Source: Polytrichum commune (Eukaryota; Streptophyta; Polytrichopsida; Polytrichales; Polytrichaceae). From it: DNA of 60,000 bases. Below are positions 37,513 through 48,929 of this stretch, piece by piece. The notes under the pieces were generated by a model. The model did not search any database. It had not been told where the DNA came from and saw only the letters and a list, made by a program, of their open reading frames with translations. The stretch lies in assembly GCA_950295325.1 (NCBI GenBank), contig OX485807.1:32213666-32273665 (forward strand), given 5' to 3'. The position numbers and the translations under genes were made by a program. The stretch's first letter is position 1. Each line of letters begins with the position of its first letter.

Positions 37513-39000
37513 TTAATACTCTCCAAATTATTCAGTCACTTACATTGAGCAGTTGCCAACCTAAATTGGGTTGTTAGCCATGGGAATTGTGACCAAATAA
37601 ATAAGATTTGGTTGTTTCATTTCTGTAGTGATGATGTCGATTCAAAGTCCACCGAGAGATGTAGTAGTATATGGCAATCAACAAGGTCAATGGCATTTGC
37701 CATCGCATCCGTGGTATTTTACTCTGCAGAATCACGAAATTCGGTCCATTGCCAAACGCAGAATTACTGTTTGGCAACCAGGAAATAGGCAATCCACTTC
37801 ACTTTAAATTTTATAGGCAGTCCACTTCATGTCAACCTAAAAACTGCAAACAATAATGTTTCGTGCACACATAGATGGACATTTGCCAAGCCTAATCCAA
37901 AATGGGGAAACACAATGGTACACTTGCATTTCTTCCTAAATGCAACCCATTTGCCCATAGCTAATACTCTGAGCCTACAAAGGATGAAAATTGTGTCAAC
38001 AACCAAAATCAAAGCGCACATGTACCTAACTACAAGAAACGGCATCAGTAACGATGCCTCAATTCTGAACCAATTGACAACGATGTGGCGGGTTGTCTTG
38101 CAAGTGCATGTATAAATGATACATGCACACTTCCAGTGACATTCACACACTTCACAAACTTCAAATGGTACATCAGTCCTCATGAAACATTCTCCCAACC
38201 CCTCCCTGCTCCATCTCCAATTTTGCCACAAACACGTTCGATGGAATCAAAGTGCACACATTGAGTCACTGGTCTTCCTCATATGTTGAGGCATTCACTA
38301 TTTCTTCTGTGTTTGCATTTGAACCTCCAATGTATGTGCCTTGCACACACCTATGAGTACTCATCAAGTTCCTCTCAGGAGCCGAGCTGATCATTTTCAT
38401 TGTTCTCTTTGAGCCTTCAATGGCTTTTAATCTTGTGGTGAGCTCCAACTTCCGCCATCCCTCTCTTTTGGGTGTTATGAGCTCCTCATGACTAGGCACC
38501 ATGTCAAATGTGTTGTGTTGCCAAATGATAAAAACCCAACAAACATGCGGATCCATCAGGTTCTTACAATTAATTGGGGAAACTTAATGCACCATGCTCA
38601 TATCTTATTAGTCATAGAGATCGCACATGCAATCTCACTATCTAATTAGGGGGTTGAATGCCATTAAAAGAAAACTCAGTCAGTTTTTGGACATATTTTT
38701 TTACCTCATGTTGGTAGCAATATCACTCCAATTCAAGCCAATGTGTTAAGAACAAGGTTTGGGCATGGAAGCCCATGAAATCCAAAAAAGCAAGGATGTA
38801 GTTGGTTCAAGTGCAGACACAAGTATCGTACAAACATCAAGTATCTATACTACACTATGCTTTATTGAAATTTATATGTAAAAAAAATTAGGTTGTTATT
38901 TAATAATATAATGTTGTAGTATCTTGGACCACCACTAATTAGGGGCACGGCATTGGCACAGCCTGAAACAACAATGAAGGCTCAATGACGACAATCGGTG
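37513..39000. other. Intergenic DNA downstream of the patatin gene
   Basis: It probably contains the patatin 3' untranslated region just after 37512. The minus-strand ORF at 37827-38231 (134 codons) and the one at 38266-38556 lack recognisable domains, splice support or homologous motifs, and I do not call them genes. Confidence 0.45.
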
Positions 39001-39019
39001 GCTCAGAAAAGGAAGCGGA

Positions 39020-39245
39020 TGCAACTTCCTAAATTGTATAAGCATAAATGTCACATTTGTGGAAATCACAACATGTTGTGTGAGGGGGGGGCAAACCAAG
39101 GATTGTCGTAATTGTGGGAATACAATTATACGGGATAAGCCTCAAACCGGTTTAATTGGGACAACCAGCTCCTATGTTGGGAAGATGGTGGAGCTTTACA
39201 ATGAGAACACAAACATATGGCAATTGGAAAAAACTAGTCAATTAT
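39020..39245 (+). pseudogene. Zinc-knuckle-like coding remnant with a frameshift
   Basis: One frame reads LPKLYKHKCHICGNHNMLCE. After a run of eight G residues near 39083-39090 another frame continues QTKDCRNCGNTII. Both halves have paired cysteines spaced as in zinc knuckles of transposon proteins. The family cannot be fixed and the interpretation is tentative. Confidence 0.3.
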
Positions 39246-39786
39246 AGCTTCTCAAAAAGACAGAACGGATGCACAATCTTACACCAATTTAGTTCAACAC
39301 AATGGTGAATCCATCTCCGGGATTACCTTACATGTTGAATATGACTTGCTTGACATTGTAGCAACCATAAAGTCAAATTATTTAATATTAATTATTAATA
39401 TCATGTATTTGAATCCATTTACTGTATGCATTGTTCAAATTGCGAGGGGCGACCTTGTAAGCCCTTGATTGCATTTGCTCGCATTTGATATAGACAACCC
39501 TTATTACATTACTTTGTTTATTAGGACGCCTATATTTGAATGGCATGTGGTTTGGTGTTGTTCCAAGAACGGACATCAAAATGACACTTGCTTAAAAGGA
39601 ATGTACCACGTGTTCAAATTGTAATAAGCACTATGGGTTCAAAAGTCAACATAATTTGGGGGAGGGACTATATATCCATTTAATTAGCACAAAAATCTTA
39701 ACTTTGACAATGAATAAGATATTCATACGAGGTTCAAAAATTACGAGGGAAGTGGCTACGCCTCAATTTAGATTTGCTAAGCTTCT

Positions 39787-39996
39787 CATGCCACCACTTG
39801 GCCACACTTGCCCACATGTTTTAGACTCCAAGCCCTGGCCCGGCAAGCTTGCGGCCATCCCCTGCCCGCAGTTGTGGCCCAGTTGCCCGGCCCCATCGTG
39901 ACCGTTGATTCGCAAAGGGTGCCCCTCGTCACTAAGGGCTCCTCAAAAGAGGGTCGTCGCCTCTGCCCATCCTGCCCAAGATGGTTGCCCGCCCTC
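39787..39996. other. GC-rich block inserted in AT-rich repeat DNA
   Basis: About 210 bp, much richer in G+C than its surroundings, dense in GCCCGG, CCCTGCCCGC and GGCCCAG strings. ORFs cross it on both strands, a usual effect of high GC. It ends exactly where the partial CACTA-type element copy at 39997 begins, replacing the half of that element that is missing. Confidence 0.6.
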
Positions 39997-40161
39997 ATAA
40001 TATTTCATCACAAGTTACTAACAAGAGAAGGTAGGGTTTTGGCCAATGGGTGAACTCATCCATCATCTATGACAATATTTGTTCACTTATTCATAATTGT
40101 CATCCGCATACTTACCATAGTGACATAAAATACCATGTGACACTACATATCACATTTAGTG
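39997..40161. mobile_element. CACTA-type miniature element, truncated inverted copy
   Basis: Reverse-complement match to 27994-28160: shared blocks include CCTTCTCTTGTTAGTAACTT, CATCATCTATGACAATATTT and TGACATAAAATACCAT. Its outer end is ATTTAGTG followed by TA at 40162-40163. The other half is missing. Confidence 0.75.
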
Positions 40162-40658
40162 TACTTCTTTTGAATGTATATGAATACTTGAAGTCCTCAA
40201 TATAATATGCCCATCAAACACTGTTCGTACAAAAATTGACCAGTCAAATTTCATTTGTCTCTGGAGAGCTAAGACTTGAGAGTCGAGATTCCTTCCCTTT
40301 GCTTCCTCGCTACCCACTCTGTCCTTAAACTTATAACCTCTTAGACTCTCCTCAGATGCCCCTCTCCTCTGGATTCGCCATTTGCTTCATCTCCATCATC
40401 ACACACCTCAACACTAAGAAGTACGTTAGATCAATTTGTTTTGGTTGTCATTTGGACATGCCGAATCAATAGCTTCCGATCCGATCTAATAGGGGACGGA
40501 CGGGTAGGCAAGGGGGGTTTGGATTGCCACGAGCCTAAATGCTCAGTTGCTAATGCAAGGATTGAAATCGGGAACTATATTCAGGAGTTTCCCAATTCAA
40601 GGCTCTCATGTTTCGGGTGGAATCTAGTTCCCGATTTCAGATGGGTAGTTATGTGACT

Positions 40659-41060
40659 ACACTAAATAGGTAGATTAGTGTTGGAAACACTAATAGTCGA
40701 CGAAAACGCTAAATGTCAATTGTCTTCATAGTGTTAGAACACTAAATGTCAACTCTAACACTATTTGTACCAATTAGTAACTTTGAATATTTATAAAAGC
40801 GCATTTAGTGTTAGATGACATTTTTTGTAGATCTTCAAATGAAGAATTGGAAGTAGAATATGTGAGCCTCATAGAAAATGTAATATGCTAGGAATTTGAT
40901 ATTACAAAATTTAAACTTAATGGAACTCAACTTTGACAATGCAAAATAAAGACAAAGGAAATTGTAACACTAATTGTACTTTCAAGTGACATTTAGTGTT
41001 TTTGGTAACTATTGACTCTAACACTAATCTTCATCTAACACTAATCTACCTATTTAGTGT
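40659..41060. mobile_element. CACTA-type miniature element, complete, with subterminal motif array
   Basis: The ends CACTAAATAGGTAGATTAGT and its exact inverse complement enclose 402 bp; TA flanks both sides (CTA before, TAG after). About ten copies of AACACTAA/TTAGTGTT variants lie inside, mostly near the ends, as with the subterminal transposase sites of CACTA elements. The first 11 bp match the element at 27994 but the interiors differ. No transposase gene. Confidence 0.85.
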
Positions 41061-41096
41061 AGCTAGCTACTAAGTTTGCTCTGTTAGTTTTGGGAT

Positions 41097-41281
41097 GGAG
41101 GTTCAGAGATCAGCCTAGAATTGTTTGAATTGGGGAGGAATGTGATGGAGTAGCAACAACAACAGCAAAGGAAGATCAACAGTTGCAAGGAGGTTCAGAG
41201 ATCGGCCTAGAATTGTTTGAATTGGGGAGGAATGTGGTGGAGTAGCAACAACAACAGCAAAGGAAGATCAACAGTTGCAAG
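41097..41281. repeat. 91-bp perfect-length tandem duplication
   Basis: GGAGGTTCAGAGATCRGCCT starts at 41097 and again at 41188. The two copies differ at only two positions (A to G), so the duplication is recent compared with the other tandem repeats here. The unit includes an AACAACAACAGC run. Confidence 0.95.
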
Positions 41282-41619
41282 GATGCTCGTAAGGATGATT
41301 TCTGCACTGTGTAGTTTGATAAAGCGTTATTGCCATGATGATGATGATCTTAATTGTAGAAAATCACTTTGCTTTTGTTAAGTTCTACCGTTAGGCCCCC
41401 AATGACGAGAAGTGACGCACAAGAGTGTTCCAAGGTTATTGTAAACATGCATCAACGGTGGTTATAGGGGTTAAGGGGTCTCGGTTTATTTAAGTAATCA
41501 TTTTAAAGGATTTGGTAGTATTAGAGCTCAAGAGAATGTTAAACATGCAAAGATAAAACTAACTACAAGAAGTTATTCAATACGGTTAGGCTTTTTAGCC
41601 CGAAGCACTCTCCCGTAGA

Positions 41620-42033
41620 TAAATTGGACAGAAGGACATTAATCGAGCAATGGTTGAACGGGTTGATGACACATTTCCGTTGGACCAATGACCTTGTTAA
41701 TCAATGTAATGTGGAATTGCTAGAATTGCTAGAATTTGTGGAGATGTCATCTTCAGTTTGTGAACATTGAGGTATGCACGAAGCTTGGGTTTTTTGTGGC
41801 AATGACCGGCCGGGAGTTCACGAATAATTGGCTAACTCTAATGTCACTATGGCAAGCCATACTTGTGATCTCAACTAACATTGTTGTTTGTGAGCATGCT
41901 TTTTCGAAGCAAAATTGGGTTAAGAGCAAATGAGAACTAGACTCAACCATGACACACTCGATCCTTTAATGAGGGTTAATCTAAATGGGTTTGGAGTTGA
42001 ATTCATGAATTGGAATGGCATTATCGAATCTTG
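41620..42033 (+). pseudogene. hAT-type transposase C-terminal remnant, frameshifted
   Basis: Coding-like blocks in shifting frames: IEQWLNGLMTHFRWTNDLVN near 41645, then TNIVVCEHAFSKQNWVKSK ending at 41930, then after a shift MRTRLNHDTLDPLMRVNLNG and FEFMNWNG-like text to a stop at 42033. This pattern, (S/C)ER-FS-QN--K-K-R-RL-----D-LMR, is the C-terminal dimerisation region of hAT transposases. Stops lie at 41766-41768 and 41931-41933. It is dead and has lost its N-terminal part. Confidence 0.6.
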
Positions 42034-42449
42034 AAAAATCGTCACAAGAACCAACAAGTGTAGGGCATTGTCACTACAAGAAGTGGAGTTAGATGGTTGA
42101 TTCTTAATTCTTCACATTGTATTGTAAGCATGTACACTATAATTCATGCACAAGTTTAATATGAGTTTTGTATTTCATTTCCATATTCTTGGATTGACAG
42201 CTTGAATTTGAACCAGCCGTTCAATTGAAGGGCTGAAACTTTAGAGCCCTTCAAAATGAAACTCATATGAGGTTTGAATCTTGAACACTGCCTTGGGCTC
42301 ATGCGGCGCCCTAGTGACACGGCAGGCCATGTGTCTAGCCTAGAGTCTGCGACAATCCGTATCCACGGGAGCGTAGAGTTTGCGAAGAGGCGATGTGCTG
42401 AAGAGGATTTTGTTGTGGTTGGGTGGGTTTGTTGAAAATTAGTGCAAAC

Positions 42450-43406
42450 ATGAGCATGGCAGGTCGCATGTCGCTCTTTGATGTGCATTGCCACCTACAA
42501 GACATTCGTATCTTACAGAAGGCACCGGAACTGATAAGAGCCGCCACAGACGTGGGTGTTCGATGGATAGCTGTGAATGGAACATCCGAGGAAGATTGGC
42601 AACATGTCAAGCAAATGGGGCAAGACCACTCCTCTATCATCATACCTTGTTTCGGGCTGCACCCATGGTGGATAAACAACCGATCAGAAAATTGGTTGTC
42701 GAATCTTAAGGCCATGTTGGAGAGTGAACCTTCAGCGGCAGTAGGAGAAATCGGGCTTTGTCGTACCTCACGAGGGAAGCAAGTAGACGGATCTTTGCAA
42801 CTGGAAATTCTCAAACAACAGCTACATCTTGCAAGAGAGATTCACAGGCCAGCTGCCGTTCACTGTGTTGGCGCATTCGGTCCGTTAGAGAATCTGCTGG
42901 AGGAGATGGGAACCTTCCCCTCGGGAATTATCCTTCATACGTACATGGGAAATTCGCAGCAAGTCGAAAAACTCGCCAAACATGGAGCGTATTTTTCGTT
43001 TTCAGGCTACAACACAAAATTGAAGCGTGAGGAAGCGCGAAAGGTATGGCGTGCGGTGCCGAAAGATAGGTTGCTGCTTGAAACCGATTGCCCCGATGCA
43101 CTTCCTCGCCTCGATGTGGATTCACTTGTTTGGGTTTCCGGGGACCCTGATGCACCTTTTGGCTCAAAATGTTGTCAACGTGATGATGATGACGGCAGCA
43201 AGGCAGAGAAAATTAAGCAAGGTGATGACAATTGGGCCACCACTCGGAAACCTGGAAAGGGAGCACTCAATCAACCGGCAAACATTCGAGCATTGGTGAG
43301 TCACGTTGCGTCCCTCCTCGATGTTACTGAGGAAGAATTGGCGGAGAGGGCCTTCAAAAATGCGAAGTGCTTGTTCTCGTACCAAGGATCAAAGGTCCTG
43401 GGTTGA
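42450..43406 (+). CDS. TatD-family metal-dependent nuclease
   Basis: A single open frame of 318 codons. The start is the ATG at 42450; one at 42456 is possible. TatD enzymes are TIM-barrel metallohydrolases with DNase activity (3'-5' exonuclease or AP-endonuclease) linked to DNA fragmentation and repair. All expected metal ligands are visible: H13 and H15 (HCH), E100 (GEIGLC), H138 (VHC), H163 (LHTYMGN) and D213 (ETDCPD). The GLHPWW motif at 69-74 is also typical. Between about residues 237 and 275 there is a polar, acidic insertion (DDDDGSK) before the conserved QPANI helix, longer than in bacterial TatD. It resembles the plant TatD-related DNase type of Arabidopsis At3g03500. No organelle signal is obvious. 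It is intronless, unlike the other host genes here. hAT remnants lie directly upstream, so the promoter is short or includes transposon DNA. Confidence 0.94.
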   Translation: MSMAGRMSLFDVHCHLQDIRILQKAPELIRAATDVGVRWIAVNGTSEEDWQHVKQMGQDHSSIIIPCFGLHPWWINNRSENWLSNLKAMLESEPSAAVGEIGLCRTSRGKQVDGSLQLEILKQQLHLAREIHRPAAVHCVGAFGPLENLLEEMGTFPSGIILHTYMGNSQQVEKLAKHGAYFSFSGYNTKLKREEARKVWRAVPKDRLLLETDCPDALPRLDVDSLVWVSGDPDAPFGSKCCQRDDDDGSKAEKIKQGDDNWATTRKPGKGALNQPANIRALVSHVASLLDVTEEELAERAFKNAKCLFSYQGSKVLG

Positions 43407-43538
43407 ACCAATTCCTTCTCGTTTCTTTGCTAAGGTCAAGGTTTAGGATTTAAGGGTTTAGAAATAACTTGTTGATGCTGAAAGCTTAACTGCCAAAGAA
43501 GTAACAGAGAAGCATAATTGTGAAGCATAACAGTCTTT

Positions 43539-44015
43539 GGTAAGCCTTTGATTTGGAGTTGCATAAGTATTCAAGAAGGTTTTAGGGTAAATGACCAGAA
43601 ACTTGCTTGCTGTACTTCGAAGAGCAATTTTCAAACATAATTTGTGTAGGACACCAAACTCGCAAATTTGGAACCGCTCTTTGGCAAGCCCAAGGTTGAT
43701 TGTGAGCTGCATTAGTATGCAAGAAGGGTTTTGGGGGAAATAACCCAACAACCATAACTTGTGTAGAACAGCAAACTTGCGAATTTGGAAACGTATTGCA
43801 GAATTCATCAATCTGGCATTGGCAATTCTAAGTAGACTTGAACTCTGGCAAGCCTTTAATTGTGACTTGCATAAGTATTCAAGAAGGTATTTGGGGTAAA
43901 TAACCCAAAATTGATTGCTGCACTTCGAGGAGCCATCTTCAGACATGACTTGTGTAGGATATCAAACTCACAAATTTCGGATACATACATTGCAGACATT
44001 GTCAATCTGGCAGTA
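43539..44015. repeat. Three imperfect tandem copies (144-164 bp) just 3' of the TatD gene
   Basis: Units start with GGYAAGCC at about 43539, 43683 and 43847. Shared blocks are TTGCATAAGTATTCAAGAAGG, GGGTAAATAACCCA, ACTTGTGTAGGA and AAACTCRCAAATTT. The array may lie in the 3' untranslated region or just beyond. A minus-strand ORF (43458-43946) is an artefact of the repeated sequence. Confidence 0.85.
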
Positions 44016-44851
44016 GCAGTTCTAAATAAATATTTGAATTCTCACAGATTATTCGACATTTAACTTACTAACATGCATAGATAGAATGCCATTATATTGG
44101 AATTTGTGAGAGGCCCAGTGAGTCTGGAGTGCAATTGTTTCAGGTTTAGAAGCACCGGCCTGCTGGATAGCCATAAAACATGTTCTGATATCATTCCAGT
44201 CATTAATGTGATACATCAAGTGTTATACATTATTCCCTATCTCTGCCTTCAAGTAGTATCCTCTGGTTTGCATGATGTGCTCTACTTGCAATGTGAACAA
44301 TCACAGATAGTGACAAATGACCTTAATGCAATGAAAGGTTTCCCTCTTCATATAATACAGTGATTATCTTTTCTATACAAATGAGCTGTTACAAATTTAG
44401 TACCACTATTCATGATTTTCTTTCACTTGTGAAAAAACCCCTAATCCTCAGGATTGCAAGGGCTTTAGAATGAAAGAGAGTCATGTGAACCTTTCATGGA
44501 AGGTCCTTCAAGAAAATCACCATGCAAGAGACAAAAGACTCCATCATAGCTACATACAATATGTAACAGAGAGCTCCACATTAGGATATAGCTATTCATG
44601 CTTTTATTCCGCCATCTGCAAAACTCAATCAGATAACAATTAAACTGGTTCTAATTTGTCAACCAGTTACAGGATTTTGAGGGGGTTTATACAGAACCTA
44701 CCTCCTGTCATCCCTGTAACTATTTTCCTATCAGAAGGAACAAGTGTCCACTCCAATATACTGTGCCACCTTAAAAATTACAAGACACCTCCACTCAAAA
44801 AAAAGATTGATGCTTCCAGATGTTGTCGTGATTCACAACACCTGATATTGA

Positions 44852-47800
44852 TCAGACTGTTTGCAACTCCTGTTCAAAACAAAACAACCTGGTAAGTAGA
44901 AAGTAGTGGATGTACATCTATTTGTTGATTATGTCTGACCTGATTTTGCAGTACTCAAATTAAGAGATTCTGACAAGAGAGCTCTACTTGTTATCCTAAC
45001 CCTAAATGTCATGCCTTACATTCTATTCAAATGCAGCCAATTGACAACCGCCTCTAAAACTCAACACCATGTGCACCACACAAATCTTCTACTTTGAAAA
45101 AGACATCTTACCTTCTCTTTTTGTTTGAAAAGAGCATCAACCTTCTTGATGTACTCATCAGTCATTTTCTGCCACAGCTCATAAAGGTTGACATCAGATC
45201 TAGAACTAGAATTGTAGTCTCCGATTTCAATTGGTCACCACCTCGTGGACATTTTTCAAAGGAACTTATTCACAAATTAGTTGATTCGTCCAAGTTTGTG
45301 AAAAGAAACAGCAACTAAAAATCAAACCCTCCACACAAATGCACCAGGTGCAAGTCATGGTTATATCACTTGTGAAATCTCGAGAGCAAGATAATTGACA
45401 AACCTGGATATCATCAGATAAGTCTTTCACATTGTCTTCTGATAGCTTTTTCTCCTGAATCCCCAAACCCAACAGCTCAAGTCAGAAACTTGGAACTGCA
45501 TGCGTACAGTTCAAATTTGACAGAATATTTAACACATCACATTCTCTGGAGGAATTGTCACAGCATTGTTAAACAGATATTTTATCACCAAGAAAATAGG
45601 CTTTAAATAAGTGAAGAGTCAAGGATATCACCTTTTCAAGTTTTTCATACGCTTTAATAGAATCCCTTCTCACATTTCGAATTGCCACCTGTTCCATAAA
45701 AAATTCCAAACGCATCAGTGGAAAGAAATCTAGCTTGCTCCTGTGATTACAACTGGTGTTGGATATTAAGTCTTGCAAGCTTTAGCCAAAGCACACCTAA
45801 TATATGCACTCCTCATATTACAAGTCTGAATTGTTATCAATACCTGAGGGTGACAAGACCAGCAAAGACTTCCAATGTAAATTTGAGAAGAAATATGCAC
45901 ATCCATGTGACTAAGGAACTAGAAATCATCCAGATTGATACCTTGCCATCTTCAGTGAGCCTGGACACTAGTTTAAGAAGTTCCTGGTATCAAGAAAATA
46001 CAGAAAGCATATTAGTGACTGAACTTTTTCAGAATATGAACACAAATTCAAGTCCTAAATACGTTTGCATTTACAAGGCAATATAACATCATGACATTCC
46101 ATTGCATTTTTGTCATGTATTTTATCAAATAGAAAGATCACCCACTCTAAAGTAGACAGGAGAAAAGCACCTTTCTCCTATCTGCAGTAAGCTGAGGAAC
46201 ATTAAGTCGAATCACATTCCCGTCATTGCTTGGAGTGATGCCCACATCTGACTTTATGAGAGCTTTCTCAATTGAAGGTAAACTACATCATAAGGCACAC
46301 AATGCAAAAATAAGCATCAATGAAAACACACGAACATATTCTTATAAACTTAACCTCCTGGAAATAGTTAAATAAATAAATGAAACCCACAAATCAAAGG
46401 CAGACATAGACCACCGAAAAGAGTATGGAGCAACCTTGATTTATCGAAAGGCTGAACAAGGATAGTACTACCATCTGGAGTGCTGACTTGAGCAATGCTC
46501 TTAAGAATAACATTGGCCCCATAATACTCCACCTATGATCAGTCCAAAAGTTAACGAATTTCCAGGGGGTCAGGTCTTACAAGTCAGATAGCCAGAAAGT
46601 TGTTGCACAAAGCTCAGCCCTCTTTAATGGGACTTGATGCAAAGCAAGCAGAATCGTAAATCAAGTCATCACTTCATGACCTCTAAATGGGTCAACTTGA
46701 CTCGGATACTTCAGCAAATATTTACAGTGAAGTTATAATATTGGTTACTCATGAATTGATACAAGATTTTAATTTTTTTCTAAATAACAATGCAAATTGT
46801 TTGTTAAGCAATTTCGGGGCAGAAAGTAGTTTTCACCTCAACGCGGTCTAACAAATTAGGGCTCGCTCGGCCAGTTCGCACAGTGTTAAAATTAGACTTT
46901 GTTGCCTCCAGGGTTTTTTCCATCCTCTCCATCTGCAATTTCATCACATTGATAGCAAGAACATAAATTTCAGCCATGAGAACATATCCACACTAGCGAG
47001 CAGTCAAGACACATGTTAATGATCCCATCTTCAGTCATGTAGGAATAAGGAATTCAACAATTTTCTGCCTCACCGCATCCATCTCAATCATCTCCTTCTC
47101 AGCCTCCACATCTTCAGCAGTTGCTGCCCTAATGACTGAAGACCTGCTTCACCACACCAATACTCTATTTTCAATACCATCACAAACTTCCAGGGCCAAA
47201 ATTATCAAGTAAAAACCATAGAATGTTGGAATAGCATCATAACTTTCCAGTTGGTGTTGTGATAATTGCATTATGTTCTTAATTTCATCTGTGATGTAAG
47301 AATTTATTCTACTACAATACAAATCGTTAGATAAGATTAAGACATGATTTTTATATAATTACTTTATTTACCACCCTTTGGACATATGCGATGACCGCCC
47401 CCAGCGGATCACCAGATACAGAGATGTAAACCAAGTGGCTTACATTGATATTGCAATATGCCTTCAAGAAAATCTGTGGTATCTTCAAGAAAATCTGAAA
47501 CCAATTTACTCCAAATTTTTCTTAGATGTTAAATTTTGCAGCTCCTTGGTTCATGCAAGATGGAAGCAAAATGATAAATATGTGTACACATGAATGAGAA
47601 AGAGGAAGAGGGGTAGCAATGTGAGAATAAAAAACTAAGAGTGTACCTCAACAGTGTTCCCCGCGATTTTAATGAGGCGTTCATAATTTTTTGGGTTGCA
47701 CTTGTTCTAAGGCTCAGGTGTTGCAGCAATGTGAAGACTCCTTCACCAGCTTTTGCCCTGCACACACCTGAACAGCACAATAATGTCAACATTGCATCTG

Positions 47801-48697
47801 CAGGAATGGTGCTTGAAACATTTCCACATAGTCAATCAAGTCTATTGTTGAGGTGCATTTCAACACAACACAATTATTGAGCACTTGTCTGTCCAGAGTT
47901 TCTTGCATGCAACATCTCTGCATTTCCTTCAATTAACTTCACATCAACTTCTATTGGAGGGGGTGGCAAACATTATTTTTTCGCCTACAATTGCTCCCCA
48001 ATCCCTGGCCTTGCAAGCTCTCAGAATACTTCCATGCAAGGGGGCATTTTCTCCTCACTTTTGCATATTTACACAGTAGGGCCCATCACCTTTTCATTTC
48101 ACATGTGAGCTGTCCTCCAATCAAGACTCTTCAATTCATGGGTAAGTTTGATCACACTGGTGGCATGGTCAAAGGACCTCACATTTTGTGGACTTCGTAT
48201 CCAAGGGGGAGGTGGCTGGAAATTTTGAAGGATTTGAGCCTTTATTAAGCGTGTATGACCATGTCCTCGCCCATGGGTCCAGGAGATTAATTTGGACCAG
48301 GGTGCCTGGTTTGCTCCATGGAAGCTGACACTAGCAAAAGCCAAAGGCTCCAGGGGCACCCCTGACGAACCAAACATAACTAGGTCGCAGTCAAAAAAGT
48401 TCCCAAGATGCACCTATACGAGGGGAAGTTTTTGTGGACTATTATAAATGCACTGTCTGTGAATGCTATTCTTCCCTTTAGCAGCCCATCTCTGCACCAG
48501 AAACCCGAAGAGAGAATGAAGTTCTCCCGAAAATTAAAATGACAAAGCAATTGTAGATCATCAATCAAGATAAAGTGGAACAAGAGCAGTGAAAAAGTAT
48601 TTGTACCCCTCTGTGAGCTGCATTGCAGTGAGCGTACAGCTTCCTTCTTCCCTCCGACCAAGCAAGGTGCCGCAGAGACATTCGTGCATAGTGACAT
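44852..48697 (-). CDS. RRF: Ribosome recycling factor, chloroplast type, eleven exons
   Basis: RRF acts with EF-G to split post-termination 70S ribosomes in the plastid. Exons in coding order: 48697-48607, 47767-47647, 47143-47074, 46932-46837, 46532-46435, 46282-46171, 45983-45942, 45688-45632, 45454-45404, 45168-45112, 44869-44852. Phases agree and give 270 residues, close to the Arabidopsis plastid protein. Residues 1 to about 75 are Ser/Arg/Ala-rich, transit-peptide-like, ending near VIRAA. The mature part has [71 protein letters not shown] and [16 protein letters not shown], and the end is EKELQTV. The last exon is only 18 bp including the stop. The start at 48697 is chosen because exon 1 joins exon 2 in phase and gives a plausible transit peptide. 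It is a complete, apparently functional nuclear gene. Confidence 0.95.
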
Positions 48698-48929
48698 TTT
48701 AGCTAACGCAGCTCACAAAGTCCTGGAAAAATACTACAAATCAAAATCAGTGCTGAACAAGACCACAAGATCCTCACTTCTCACAAACTCTGACTAAGGT
48801 AGGCAGGTGATACTCAGTTCATTTTTCTTATTCTCTATCTTATATTGTTCACATTTAAGTCTTCAAATCTGCATTGCACTAGCAAAATCTATGATGAAAC
48901 ATCAACCAAAGAAAATTAAAAATTGGACC

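Noticed and set aside
37827-38231. 134-codon minus-strand ORF downstream of the patatin gene
   Set aside because: It is Cys/His/Val-rich without domain pattern and has no splice partners; it looks like a chance ORF.
42423-42450. Longer TatD start at 42423
   Set aside because: That codon is GTG; the first in-frame ATG is at 42450 and already gives a full-length TatD protein.
43458-43946. 162-codon minus-strand ORF
   Set aside because: It lies wholly within the three-copy tandem repeat 3' of TatD and its protein simply repeats with the DNA.
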